Assembly: GCF_003096075.1 (NCBI RefSeq)
Contig: NZ_CP015449.1
Location: forward strand, 620,001-684,000
Source of the DNA: Dietzia lutea
Lineage (GTDB): Bacteria; Actinomycetota; Actinomycetes; Mycobacteriales; Mycobacteriaceae
DNA length: 64,000 bases
Reading direction: 5' to 3'
A program made the translations under genes and the position numbers. Position 1 is the first letter of the stretch. The number at the start of each line of letters is the position of its first letter. The notes below the pieces were generated by a model, which was given only the letters and a program-made list of their open reading frames with translations, was not told where the DNA came from and made no database searches. Positions 35,618 to 43,669 of the stretch are shown piece after piece.

Positions 35618-36901
35618 ATGACCGCGCTCGCCGTAGTAGTACTGCTGCTCCTTCTCATCCTTATCCGGGTGCCGGTGTCTTTCGCCATCCTGGGCGCCGG
35701 ACTGGTCGGGCTCCTGATGATCGGCGGCGGCAACGTCGTCGACGGCGTCATGCAGACCGTGCCCGCGACATCGGTGATGAGCTACTCGCTGTCAGCCGTG
35801 CCGCTGTTCATCCTCATGGCGCACCTGCTGATGCTCTCCGGGCTACTCGACTCCCTCTTCGACGCGGCCCGGGCGCTCGTGGGCCGCATCCGCGGCGGAA
35901 CCGCCGTGGCATCGATCGGCGCCGGAACCGCCTTCGCGTCGGTGTCCGGTTCGTCGACCGCAGCGGCTGCGACCCTGGCCCAGACCTCGACGCTCAAGAT
36001 GATCGACGAGGGGTACAGCCCCAGGACCGCGAGTGGCCTCGTCGCTGTAGTGGGAACGCTGGCCGCGATGATCCCGCCCTCGATCATTCTCGTCTTCTAT
36101 GCGATCACCGCCGAGGTGAGCGTCGGCGACCAGCTCGTCGCCGGAGCGGTGCCGGGTGTGATCATCGCCTGTGGTCTCGTGGTGATGCTCTACGTCACGA
36201 TGATGCGTAACCCAGACACGGTGCCCCGTGGCGAGCCCGCCACCTGGGGGCAGAAGGGAAGGGCGCTGCTGACCGCCGCGCCGCTGGTACTCGTTTTCGC
36301 GGCCGTGGTCGGCTCCATCTACCTCGGTCTGGCGACCCCGACCGAAGCCGCCGCGCTGGGAAGTATCGCCGCGTTGATACTGGTGATCGCTCGCAAGCGG
36401 TTCACTATGGTCGCCGTCGGGCACACGCTCGTCGAGACCACCAAGTCCACAGCGATGATCTTCGCGATCATCATCGGCGCCCATGTGTTCGGCCACTTCC
36501 TCACCGAATCCCGCGTTACGCCGAGCCTCGTAGCGTGGGTGGGTGATCTTCCGGTGCCTGCGGTCGTCATCATGGTCTTCATCGGGTCGATCTACGTGGT
36601 GCTCGGGTTCTTCATGGACCAGATCGCCATCATCGCGCTCACCGTCCCCGTAGTGCTGCCGCTCGTGGAGGCGCTCGGATACGACCCCATCTGGTTCGGC
36701 GTGTTCATGGTGCTGCTCGCAGAGGTCGGACTCGTCACGCCGCCGATGGGGCTCAACGTGTTCGTGGTGGCCCGATCCGCGGGGCAGCGGGTCGAGGAAG
36801 TGTTCCGGGGGGCGTTCCCATACGTTGTCGCCATGCTGGTGACGGCGCTTGTCTTCCTCATATTCCCGCAGGTCGTTCTGTGGGTGCCGCAATCCATGTA
36901 G
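35618..36901 (+). CDS. dctM: TRAP transporter large membrane subunit DctM
   Basis: A 427-residue protein with about 12 hydrophobic spans that forms the Na+- or H+-coupled translocation channel with DctQ. Family features include VSFAILGAGLVGLLM, GGTAVASIGAGTAFASVSGSSTAAAATLAQT, MIPPSIILVFYAI, and LLAEVGLVTPPMGLNVFVV near the C-terminus. It starts 1 bp after the dctQ stop. A 68-bp gap separates it from the crotonase, which may still be co-transcribed. Confidence 0.94.
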   Translation: MTALAVVVLLLLLILIRVPVSFAILGAGLVGLLMIGGGNVVDGVMQTVPATSVMSYSLSAVPLFILMAHLLMLSGLLDSLFDAARALVGRIRGGTAVASIGAGTAFASVSGSSTAAAATLAQTSTLKMIDEGYSPRTASGLVAVVGTLAAMIPPSIILVFYAITAEVSVGDQLVAGAVPGVIIACGLVVMLYVTMMRNPDTVPRGEPATWGQKGRALLTAAPLVLVFAAVVGSIYLGLATPTEAAALGSIAALILVIARKRFTMVAVGHTLVETTKSTAMIFAIIIGAHVFGHFLTESRVTPSLVAWVGDLPVPAVVIMVFIGSIYVVLGFFMDQIAIIALTVPVVLPLVEALGYDPIWFGVFMVLLAEVGLVTPPMGLNVFVVARSAGQRVEEVFRGAFPYVVAMLVTALVFLIFPQVVLWVPQSM

Positions 36902-36969
36902 GGCTGTAGTCGACACTCCCGGTCCCGGCCGGCCCGGCCGTGATCCTGAAAAGAAAGTTGAATTGAGAT

Positions 36970-37776
36970 ATGTCTTCCAATGATTCCGTGCTCGTCCGGC
37001 GTGACGGACACATCGAGACGTGGACCCTCAACCTCCCCGACAGTCGCAATCCAATCTCCGACGCGTCGATCGTGGAGGCGCTCTGTGCTCGCGTGGCCGC
37101 GGTTAACGCGGACCGCGAGGTCCGGGCGGTGGTGCTTACCGGGGCCGGATCGGCGTTCTCGGCCGGCGGCAACGTTAAGGACATGGTCGAACGGAACGGA
37201 ATGTTCGGTGGCAGCCCCTACGAGCTACGCGACGGATACCGCGGAGGTATCCAGCGGATCCCCCGCGCGCTATATCACTGCGAGGTGCCGGTGATCGCCG
37301 CCGTGAACGGTCCCGCGGTGGGGGCAGGATGCGACCTGGCCATGATGTGTGACCTGAGGGTCGCCTCCAGCCGCGCCTTTTTCGCCGAGAGCTTCGTTCA
37401 GCTCGGAATCATCCCGGGTGACGGAGGTGCCTGGCTGCTCACCAAAGCGATCGGCCCCATGCGGGCGGCGGAGATGGCGCTCACCGGCGACCGCGTGCCC
37501 GCAGAGAAGGCGCTGGAGTGGGGCATGGTCAACGACGTCGTGGAGCCGGAACAGCTCCTGGAGGCGGCCACCTCGCTCGCGGCGAGGGTCGCCAAGAATC
37601 CCCCCCACTCCGTCCGCATGGCCAAGAAGCTCCTTCGGGAATCGCAGCATCAGTCGCTTGAGTCCCTCCTGGAACTCTCGGCTGCGATGCAGGCCCTCGC
37701 TCATCACACGCAGGATCACCGTGAGGCCTTGGACGCGTTCATGGAGAAGCGCGCCGGTGATTACAGCGGCAACTGA
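36970..37776 (+). CDS. Crotonase-family enoyl-CoA hydratase/isomerase with altered acid residues
   Basis: A 268-residue crotonase-fold protein. The oxyanion-hole segments are GAGSAFSAGGNVKDM and NGPAVGAGCDLAMMCDLRV. Relative to rat mitochondrial hydratase, Glu144 is replaced by Asp122 (GCD) and Glu164 by Phe142 (AESFVQLG), with the 20-residue spacing kept. Classical two-Glu hydration is therefore unlikely. Isomerase, dienoyl-CoA isomerase, lyase or hydrolase activity is possible. The C-terminus (MEKRAGDYSGN) is typical. It lies between dctM and the convergent iclR gene, within the catabolic block. Confidence 0.87.
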   Translation: MSSNDSVLVRRDGHIETWTLNLPDSRNPISDASIVEALCARVAAVNADREVRAVVLTGAGSAFSAGGNVKDMVERNGMFGGSPYELRDGYRGGIQRIPRALYHCEVPVIAAVNGPAVGAGCDLAMMCDLRVASSRAFFAESFVQLGIIPGDGGAWLLTKAIGPMRAAEMALTGDRVPAEKALEWGMVNDVVEPEQLLEAATSLAARVAKNPPHSVRMAKKLLRESQHQSLESLLELSAAMQALAHHTQDHREALDAFMEKRAGDYSGN

Positions 37777-37788
37777 GCACTAGAGATT

Positions 37789-37817
37789 GGGAGGGGCGGC
37801 TGCTGGCCGCCCCTCCC
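37789..37817. terminator. Bidirectional terminator between crotonase and iclR genes
   Basis: GGGAGGGGCGGC (37789-37800), loop TGCTG and GCCGCCCCTCCC (37806-37817) form a perfect 12-bp stem between two convergent genes. There is no T run. Confidence 0.7.
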
Positions 37818-37824
37818 GTCCTTG

Positions 37825-38607
37825 TCAGCGCATCCCCCAGTCCTGCGCGTAGCGCAGGAGGATCTCGGCGAGATCGTCACTCCGCGCCGCGATCTCCTCG
37901 GCTTTTCCGATGACACCCACCGTCGCGATGGTGCGCCCCCGCTCACGCAGGGCCACCGAGACGCCGTCGCCGCCGTCCACCGCGACGCGGGGCGAGACAC
38001 AGACCCCGGTTTCGCGCAGCTCGTCGAGGGACCGCAGGAACTGCTCGACGATGTCGGCCTCGTTGGCCGGGCGGGAATTCAGGTATGCCCAGATGTCGCG
38101 TCGTTCCCGGTCGGCGAGCAGGAGCCATCCCGCAGAGGTTCGCAGCAGTGATCGGCGGAGCCTGTTCTCGGCGAGGTAGGCGTAGTGCGGATCCGTCGAG
38201 AGGTGGTCCACGTAGAACAGGTCGTCACCGACATCGGTCGATAGTGCCGTTGTCAACCCGGTTTCGGCGTGCAACGCTTCCAGCTGTTCGCGACTGACGT
38301 TGGTCACCGGAGGTCGACCCGCGATGACGTTCAGAAGATACGGGGCGGTGCCCAGCGTGTAGACGCGATCCCGTTCGTCGAGGTAACCGACGGCGACCAG
38401 GCCGTTGATCAGTCCTTGGGTGGAGCTCACCGGGGCGTCGAGGGCCTTGGCGATGGCGGTGAGGGTCAGCCCGGACCGCGAGCGGGCGACCAGCTCCATG
38501 ATGGCCGCGACGCGGTCGACCATCCTGTGCCGCGGACGCTCCGGGGCCTTCTCCACACTCAGTCGCCCGACTGGGCCGCTGCCGTCAGCTGTAGTGCGTT
38601 CCGTCAT
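37825..38607 (-). CDS. IclR-family transcriptional regulator
   Basis: A 260-residue regulator. The N-terminal winged helix contains MVDRVAAIMELVARSRSGLTLTAIAKALDAPVSSTQGLINGLVAVGYL. The C-terminal IclR effector domain spans residues 105-255 (ALHAETGLTTALSTDVGDDLFYVDHL, GWLLLADRER, SVALRERGRTIATVGVIG). IclR proteins sense small organic acids or aromatics and usually control adjacent catabolic genes. It is divergent from the acyl-CoA dehydrogenase operon and convergent with the crotonase, so it is the likely local regulator of both arms. Confidence 0.9.
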   Translation of the reverse strand: MTERTTADGSGPVGRLSVEKAPERPRHRMVDRVAAIMELVARSRSGLTLTAIAKALDAPVSSTQGLINGLVAVGYLDERDRVYTLGTAPYLLNVIAGRPPVTNVSREQLEALHAETGLTTALSTDVGDDLFYVDHLSTDPHYAYLAENRLRRSLLRTSAGWLLLADRERRDIWAYLNSRPANEADIVEQFLRSLDELRETGVCVSPRVAVDGGDGVSVALRERGRTIATVGVIGKAEEIAARSDDLAEILLRYAQDWGMR

Positions 38608-38756
38608 GGCGTAACAGTATCGGCAGCAGCGGCTCCGCGGAGCCTCATGCTCCAGCAGCTACAAAAACACGTATACGAATCCGCTATTGCGTAAAGTGGG
38701 GCCGTGTGTGACTCTAGGGTGGTGACACCGATCACCCGTTGCCCAGAGGAGGCCCC
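38608..38756. promoter_or_regulatory. Divergent iclR / acyl-CoA dehydrogenase control region
   Basis: This 149-bp AT-richer region holds a perfect 14-bp palindrome GGCTCCGCGGAGCC (38631-38644) and the 8-bp palindrome CGTATACG (38670-38677) next to CGCTATTGCG, all candidate IclR sites. Further right is the CRP-like dyad GGTGACACCGATCACC (38721-38736), matching TGTGAN6TCACA except at the outer bases. It ends 20 bp before the ATG, so bound Crp would probably repress. GATACT on the minus strand near 38617 could be the iclR -10. Confidence 0.55.
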
Positions 38757-39929
38757 ATGAGTTCGACCCTCGCACCGCCGACGACGGCGTCCACCGACGC
38801 GATGAACTCACTTCGCGCGGAGGTCCGCGCTTTCCTGGCGGAGGAGATCGCCGCCGGCCGCCTCACCCCGTGGATCGACACGTGGCTGACACGCTGGGAC
38901 GAGGACTTCACCCGCCGGCTGGCCGAACGCGGCTGGGTGGGCATCACCATCCCCACCGAATATGGCGGGCGGGGGCGAACTCACCTCGAGCGTTTCGTCG
39001 TCACCCAGGAACTCCTGTCGGTCGGGGCGCCGGTCGCGGCGCAGTGGGTCGCGGACCGACAGATCGCCCCCTCACTGCTCGCGTACGGAACCGAGGAGCA
39101 GAAGCGTGAGTACCTGCCGCGTATCGCCTCCGGGGAGTGCTGCTTCGGGATCGGGATGAGCGAGCCGGATTCCGGCTCGGACCTGGCCAGCGTCCGCACC
39201 AAGGGCGTCCGGGTGGACGGCGGCTGGTTGGTGACCGGCACCAAGGTGTGGACGTCCGGGGCCCAGCACGCGGAGGCGTTTTTCGCACTCGCGCGTACGT
39301 CACCCCTGGACACCTCCGACAGGCACGCGGGCCTGAGTCAGTTCATCGTCGACCTCCGCAGCGAGGGGGTGACCATTCGGCCGATCATCTCGCTGTCCGG
39401 GGACCATCACTTCAACGAGGTCGTCATGGAGGAGGTCTTCGTACCCGACTCCATGGTGTTCGGGACCATCGGTCGCGGTTGGGAGCAGGTGAACTCCGAG
39501 CTGGCCTTCGAGCGCAGCGGCCCCGAGCGCTTCCTCTCCTCGTTCCGGCTCTTCGCCGCCGAGATCGGCGCGATCGCCGAAGGGCGACTCGCCGAACGTA
39601 GTGACCTGGGCCGATCGGTCGCGCGGATGGCGGGTCTGCACGCGCTCAGCCAAAACGTCGCCGGTGCGCTCCAGCGCGGTGAGAAGGCGGACACGGCCGC
39701 TGCGTTGGTCAAGCTCCTCGGAACGACGACCGAGGGCGACCTGGTGGACCACGTCTCGGCCCGGGTGGGCGATGAGTTCGTGCCCGGCGACACCACCGAT
39801 GCCCCCGGCGCCGCCGAGATCCAGAGCCTGCTCCGGGCAGGCCTTCATCAACGCCCCGGCTTCACTCTCCGTGGCGGGACCAACGAGATTCTGCGCGGTG
39901 TGATCGCGCGGGGACTGGGGATGCGATGA
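38757..39929 (+). CDS. Acyl-CoA dehydrogenase, large subunit of a heteromeric pair
   Basis: A 390-residue flavoprotein. The start is ATG 38757 (AGAGGAGG 5 bp upstream). It has ERGWVGITIPTEYGGRG, CCFGIGMSEPDSGSDLASV (FAD and substrate contact), GTKVWTSGAQHAEAFFALAR, ELAFERSGPERFLSSF and the C-terminal GGTNEILRGVIARGLGM. Where SCAD/MCAD have the C-terminal catalytic Glu (YEGT), this has GGT. A Glu in the FERSGPERF helix is the likely base, as in IVD/LCAD-type and FadE29-like subunits. The stop overlaps the next dehydrogenase gene by 4 bp, so the two are made in step. The substrate is unknown. Confidence 0.9.
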   Translation: MSSTLAPPTTASTDAMNSLRAEVRAFLAEEIAAGRLTPWIDTWLTRWDEDFTRRLAERGWVGITIPTEYGGRGRTHLERFVVTQELLSVGAPVAAQWVADRQIAPSLLAYGTEEQKREYLPRIASGECCFGIGMSEPDSGSDLASVRTKGVRVDGGWLVTGTKVWTSGAQHAEAFFALARTSPLDTSDRHAGLSQFIVDLRSEGVTIRPIISLSGDHHFNEVVMEEVFVPDSMVFGTIGRGWEQVNSELAFERSGPERFLSSFRLFAAEIGAIAEGRLAERSDLGRSVARMAGLHALSQNVAGALQRGEKADTAAALVKLLGTTTEGDLVDHVSARVGDEFVPGDTTDAPGAAEIQSLLRAGLHQRPGFTLRGGTNEILRGVIARGLGMR

Positions 39930-41020
39930 CTGAGCAGCAGACGAGCACGGACAGCGTCGACCTGACCGTCGACCCGGACGTGGAAGCGATGATCGCGGAC
40001 GTTCTGGCCGGCTACTCGGGCCCTTCGGTGGAACCCGAGCACGTGGCGGTGTGGAACACCCTCAGGGAAGTGGGGCTTGCGCGGCTCACCGCGCCGGAGG
40101 AAACCGGAGGCAGCGGGGCCGGATGGGCCGAGGCCGCCGCGCTGCTCCGCGCCGCTGCTGCGGCGGGTGTCGCCGTACCCTTCGCCGAAACCGACCTGCT
40201 GGCGGGGCCGTTGCGGCGGGCGTCGGGGATCGACGACGCCACCGATGCCACGTCCACTGTCGCGGTTCTGGGGGCCGAAGGCACCGCACATTCGGTGCCC
40301 TGGGCAGGGGAGACCGACGGCGTGGTGTGTGTCCGACGGACCGCGGACGGCACCTTCGAGGTGGCTGACGCGGTGACCTCAGACCTGACGATCACCCCGG
40401 TCGAGGCGGTGTCGGCCGTCCCTCACGCGGACGTCTCAGTGGCTGGGGAACTCGACTGGCGCCCCGTGGATTCCACGGCCGTGCGGGGTCATGTCCTACG
40501 CGGTGCCCTCGTTCGCTCACTCCAGTGCGTGGGCGCGATGGAGGGGATGCTGGACCTCGCGATCGAGCACACGACCGAGCGCAACCAGTTCGGACGGTCA
40601 CTGGCCAAGTTCCAGTCCGTGCAGAACCTCGTCGTCGACCTGGCCGCGGAGACCGTGCTCGCGCGCGCGGCGGTCGACTCCGCCCTCACCGACGCGATCG
40701 CCACAAACCAGACGGGGGAACGCTCCGGGTACTCGGTTGCGGTCGCCCGCAGCGTCGTGTCCCAGGCGCTGGCCGTGACCGTGCGCAACGCGCACCAGGT
40801 CCACGGCGCGATCGGCACCACCCATGAACACACATTGCACCGGCGTACCCTCCCGGCGCTCCAGTGGAGAGGAGAGTTCGGCTCACCCTTCTTGTGGGAG
40901 ACGGCACTCACCCGATCCGCGATCGCCGGGGGGATGAGCGGCGCATGGCCGATGGTGGTCGAGGGCACCGACCTCGGGGACGTCGCCGGCACCTGGCTCG
41001 ACACCATCACCGGCCGCTGA
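39926..41020 (+). CDS. Acyl-CoA dehydrogenase, small partner subunit
   Basis: A 364-residue acyl-CoA-dehydrogenase-fold protein with a divergent, Ala-rich N-terminal half (EEVGLARLTAP-type core reads REVGLARLTAPEETGGSG). The C-terminal FAD-contact region is well kept: AIEHTTERNQFGRSLAKFQSVQNLVVDLAAE and VHGAIGTTHEHTLHRRTLPALQW. Lacking the MSEPxxGSD segment, it probably cannot act alone. Coupled pairs of this kind form alpha2-beta2 enzymes in actinomycete steroid and branched-acyl catabolism (FadE28-FadE29, ChsE4-ChsE5). Complex formation here is inferred from architecture and the ATGA overlap. Confidence 0.85.
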   Translation: MTEQQTSTDSVDLTVDPDVEAMIADVLAGYSGPSVEPEHVAVWNTLREVGLARLTAPEETGGSGAGWAEAAALLRAAAAAGVAVPFAETDLLAGPLRRASGIDDATDATSTVAVLGAEGTAHSVPWAGETDGVVCVRRTADGTFEVADAVTSDLTITPVEAVSAVPHADVSVAGELDWRPVDSTAVRGHVLRGALVRSLQCVGAMEGMLDLAIEHTTERNQFGRSLAKFQSVQNLVVDLAAETVLARAAVDSALTDAIATNQTGERSGYSVAVARSVVSQALAVTVRNAHQVHGAIGTTHEHTLHRRTLPALQWRGEFGSPFLWETALTRSAIAGGMSGAWPMVVEGTDLGDVAGTWLDTITGR

Positions 41021-41034
41021 GAATCGCGCCCGTG

Positions 41035-42321
41035 ATGACCCCTCTCGTGCGGCTGTTCATCGCAGCCGTTCTCATCAACGGCGCGTACGACGCCGTCCGG
41101 GTGGCGGTGTCTTATCGCGTCCTCGCCCTGGGCGGCGACGCCACCACCGTGGGGATCGTCGCGGGCACCTTCGCGCTCCTGCCGATGCTGCTGGCGTTGC
41201 ACTTCGGACGCCTCGTCGACCGCTCCGGTAGCCGTGGGGTCTTCTTCACCGGGATCGCGCTATCCGCGCTCGCGGTCTCCGGCGCCGCGCTCTCGCCTTC
41301 GATCTGGGTGCTAGCCGTGTCGAACACGGTCCTGGGGCTCGGCCAGATCATGACGATGATCGGCGCACAGGGTTTCGTCATGGAACTCACGGAGAGGTCC
41401 CGCCACGTCAACGGGTTCGCCGCGTTCACCCTCGCGGTGTCCCTCGGGCAGTCCGTCGGAACACCGGCCATAGGTCTCCTGCTCGGGGGCGGTGGCACGG
41501 CGGGGCCGGTAAAAACGACCTTCCCGTTGTTCGTCATGGCGGCGGTCATCGTGATCGCCCTACCGTTCGCCTTGAGCCTCCCACGCCGGGCACCGGGTGG
41601 CGGAGTGGCCCGCCCCGAGGGAGGGGCGTCCATGATCGCCCTCCTGCGGCGGCCGGGCATGATCCCAGCGATTTACGCCGCCCTGGTGGTGATCACCGGC
41701 GTCGACTTGGTGACCGCATATATGCCCGTGATCGGGGAGTCCGTGGGTCTGAGTCCGATGGTGGTGACTCTGCTCGTGGCGGTGCGCTCCGTGTTCTCGA
41801 TGATCTCGAGAGCAGCGCTGCCGTGGATTCTCCGGAAGTGGCCGCAGAGAACGATCCTCACACTCACGCCGCTGGTCACGGTTCCTGCCGCGGTGACGCT
41901 CGGCCTTGGCGAGCAGACGGTGGTGTTGGGCGTCGCGCTCGCGGTGATCGGCTTCTTCTGGGGCCTCAACCAGCCGGTGACCATGAACTGGGTGACGGCG
42001 GTGGCGCCGGCGGGGGACCGCTCGGCCGCACTGTCACTCCGGCTGACGGGAAACCGGGCGGCCCAGGTGGTCATCCCGCTCGGAGCGGGAGCGGTGGCGG
42101 CGGTAGCCGGACCGGGAAGCGTGTTCCTGCTCCTGGGCGGGGTGTCAGCCATCTCGGCCGTCTCGACGAGCGTGTCGTTGAGAAGAACCCCGATCGCTGA
42201 GCTCGAGACGGCGGCGCCTCCCTCAGCGGGTGAGCGGTCCGGGGACCCCCTGGCCACCGAACAGACCTGCCCGACGACCTCTCGGACGCGCTCGGACACA
42301 CAGAAAACGACAGGAAGTTGA
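41035..42321 (+). CDS. MFS transporter
   Basis: A 428-residue major-facilitator protein with about 12 spans. It has GRLVDRSGSRGVFF, the loop 2-3 motif (GxLaDrxGrr type), and a central loop near residues 190-205 (PRRAPGGGVARPEGG). The start is ATG 41035, or GTG 41032 one codon earlier. The last 35 residues are hydrophilic. It follows the dehydrogenase pair by 14 bp and precedes the CoA-transferase by 7 bp, so it belongs to this operon. It may export an intermediate or import a related substrate; the sequence does not say which. Confidence 0.86.
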   Translation: MTPLVRLFIAAVLINGAYDAVRVAVSYRVLALGGDATTVGIVAGTFALLPMLLALHFGRLVDRSGSRGVFFTGIALSALAVSGAALSPSIWVLAVSNTVLGLGQIMTMIGAQGFVMELTERSRHVNGFAAFTLAVSLGQSVGTPAIGLLLGGGGTAGPVKTTFPLFVMAAVIVIALPFALSLPRRAPGGGVARPEGGASMIALLRRPGMIPAIYAALVVITGVDLVTAYMPVIGESVGLSPMVVTLLVAVRSVFSMISRAALPWILRKWPQRTILTLTPLVTVPAAVTLGLGEQTVVLGVALAVIGFFWGLNQPVTMNWVTAVAPAGDRSAALSLRLTGNRAAQVVIPLGAGAVAAVAGPGSVFLLLGGVSAISAVSTSVSLRRTPIAELETAAPPSAGERSGDPLATEQTCPTTSRTRSDTQKTTGS

Positions 42322-42328
42322 GACACAG

Positions 42329-43615
42329 ATGAACACCACGAACCCCGGCTCCGGCTTCGACGACGACAACACGCTGCCCCCTCGCTCGGGCGCGCTTACC
42401 GACATCCGGGTCGTGGACCTCTCCCGTGTGCTCGCGGGACCACTGTGCGGACAGATGCTCGCGGACCACGGCGCGGACGTCATCAAGGTCGAGGCTCCCA
42501 GCGGAGACGACACGCGTAGTTGGGGCCCACCATTCGTGCGGGAGGGCCACAGCGCCTACTTCGACGGCCTCAACCGCAACAAACGGAATATCAGCATCGA
42601 TCTTCGCGAGAAGGAGGGTCAGGCCTTGCTGGGTCGAATGCTGGAAGAAGCGGACGTCGTCATCGAGAACTTCAAGGCCGGCACCCTGGAACGGTGGGGG
42701 CTGGCGGACGACGTGATCGCCGAACGGTTCCCGCGGCTCATCCACTGCCGCATCACCGGGTACGGCGTCGACGGCCCGCTGGGAGGGGCGCCGGGATACG
42801 ACGCCGTCCTGCAGGGGCTGTCCGGCCTGATGAGCATCAACGGGGTGCCTGATGGCCCTGCAATGCGGATCGGCATCCCGCTCGTGGACATCGTCACCAG
42901 CCTCAACGCCATGAACGGCATCCTCATGGCGCTCCATGTGAGAGCCGCGACCGGGCGTGGACAACTCGTCGACCTAGCACTGCTCGACAACGCCATATCG
43001 ATCCTTCACCCCCACGCGGCCAAGTGGTTCGCCACGGGCGAGCCCCCGGAACGAACTGGCGTCGCACACCCGACGATTTGCCCGTACGAGACCTTCACCT
43101 GCGCCGACGGTCCGTTCTTCATCGGTGCTGGAAACGATCGTCAATTCCGCGCGCTCGCCGTCGCGTTGGACGCACCCGCCCTCGTGGAGGATCCCAGGTT
43201 CCTCACCAACCCCGACCGACTAGCGCACGCCGAGGAGCTGAGGTCGATTCTGGGCGGCTTGGTCGGCGGGGTGACCCGTGAGGACCTCGCGGATCGCCTC
43301 CGCGCGGCGGGAGTGCCGTCCGGGGCGGTCAATCACGTCGGGGAAGCACTGTCGATGCCGCAGGTGCTGCACCGCGAGATGGTCGTCGAACGCGACGGGT
43401 ACCGCAGCATGGGTATCCCCGTGAAGCTCTCCGGGACGCCGGGGGCGGTTCGCTTCGGTCCGCGCGCCAGGGGAGCCGATACCGACTCGGTGCTGGCGGA
43501 GTTCGGCGTCGATCCGGAGCAGGCTGACGCACTGCGACGCGCGGGCGTCGTGGACTCGAGCTCGGCCGCGGAAGGTCTATCGCGCGAGGAGGCGTCGAGC
43601 AACGTCACCCACTGA
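42329..43615 (+). CDS. CaiB/BaiF family (family III) CoA-transferase
   Basis: A 428-residue enzyme. Family features are IRVVDLSRVLAGPLCGQMLADHGADVIKVE, TRSWGPPF-type loop (DDTRSWGPPFVREG), FDGLNRNKRNISIDLR, VVIENFKAGTLERWGL and YDAVLQGLSGLMSINGVPDG. GQLVDLALLDNAI carries the catalytic Asp (about residue 220) that forms the acyl anhydride. Family III enzymes transfer CoA between carboxylic acids such as formate/oxalate, carnitine and succinate with citramalate or benzylsuccinate. The start is ATG 42329 (AGGAAG 8 bp upstream). As the last gene of the operon it would activate the imported acid. The donor is unknown. Confidence 0.9.
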   Translation: MNTTNPGSGFDDDNTLPPRSGALTDIRVVDLSRVLAGPLCGQMLADHGADVIKVEAPSGDDTRSWGPPFVREGHSAYFDGLNRNKRNISIDLREKEGQALLGRMLEEADVVIENFKAGTLERWGLADDVIAERFPRLIHCRITGYGVDGPLGGAPGYDAVLQGLSGLMSINGVPDGPAMRIGIPLVDIVTSLNAMNGILMALHVRAATGRGQLVDLALLDNAISILHPHAAKWFATGEPPERTGVAHPTICPYETFTCADGPFFIGAGNDRQFRALAVALDAPALVEDPRFLTNPDRLAHAEELRSILGGLVGGVTREDLADRLRAAGVPSGAVNHVGEALSMPQVLHREMVVERDGYRSMGIPVKLSGTPGAVRFGPRARGADTDSVLAEFGVDPEQADALRRAGVVDSSSAAEGLSREEASSNVTH

Positions 43616-43630
43616 TCCGCCGTCCGCGAT

Positions 43631-43657
43631 CTCGGTACCCTCGGAACCAGTACCGAG
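43631..43657. promoter_or_regulatory. Inverted repeat between the CoA-transferase and the glycine-rich gene
   Basis: CTCGGTAC (43631-43638) and GTACCGAG (43650-43657) form perfect 8-bp arms around 11 bp. The repeat lies 16 bp after the CoA-transferase stop and 12 bp before the next start codon. It could be the terminator of the catabolic operon or an operator or leader hairpin of the downstream gene. Confidence 0.5.
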
Positions 43658-43669
43658 AAAGGTCGTGTC

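Noticed and set aside
33596-43620. Calling the catabolic block a phage- or ICE-derived island
   Set aside because: No integrase, relaxase or phage gene and no second copy of the tRNA 3' end were found near 43620, so only an inserted block of unknown origin can be claimed.
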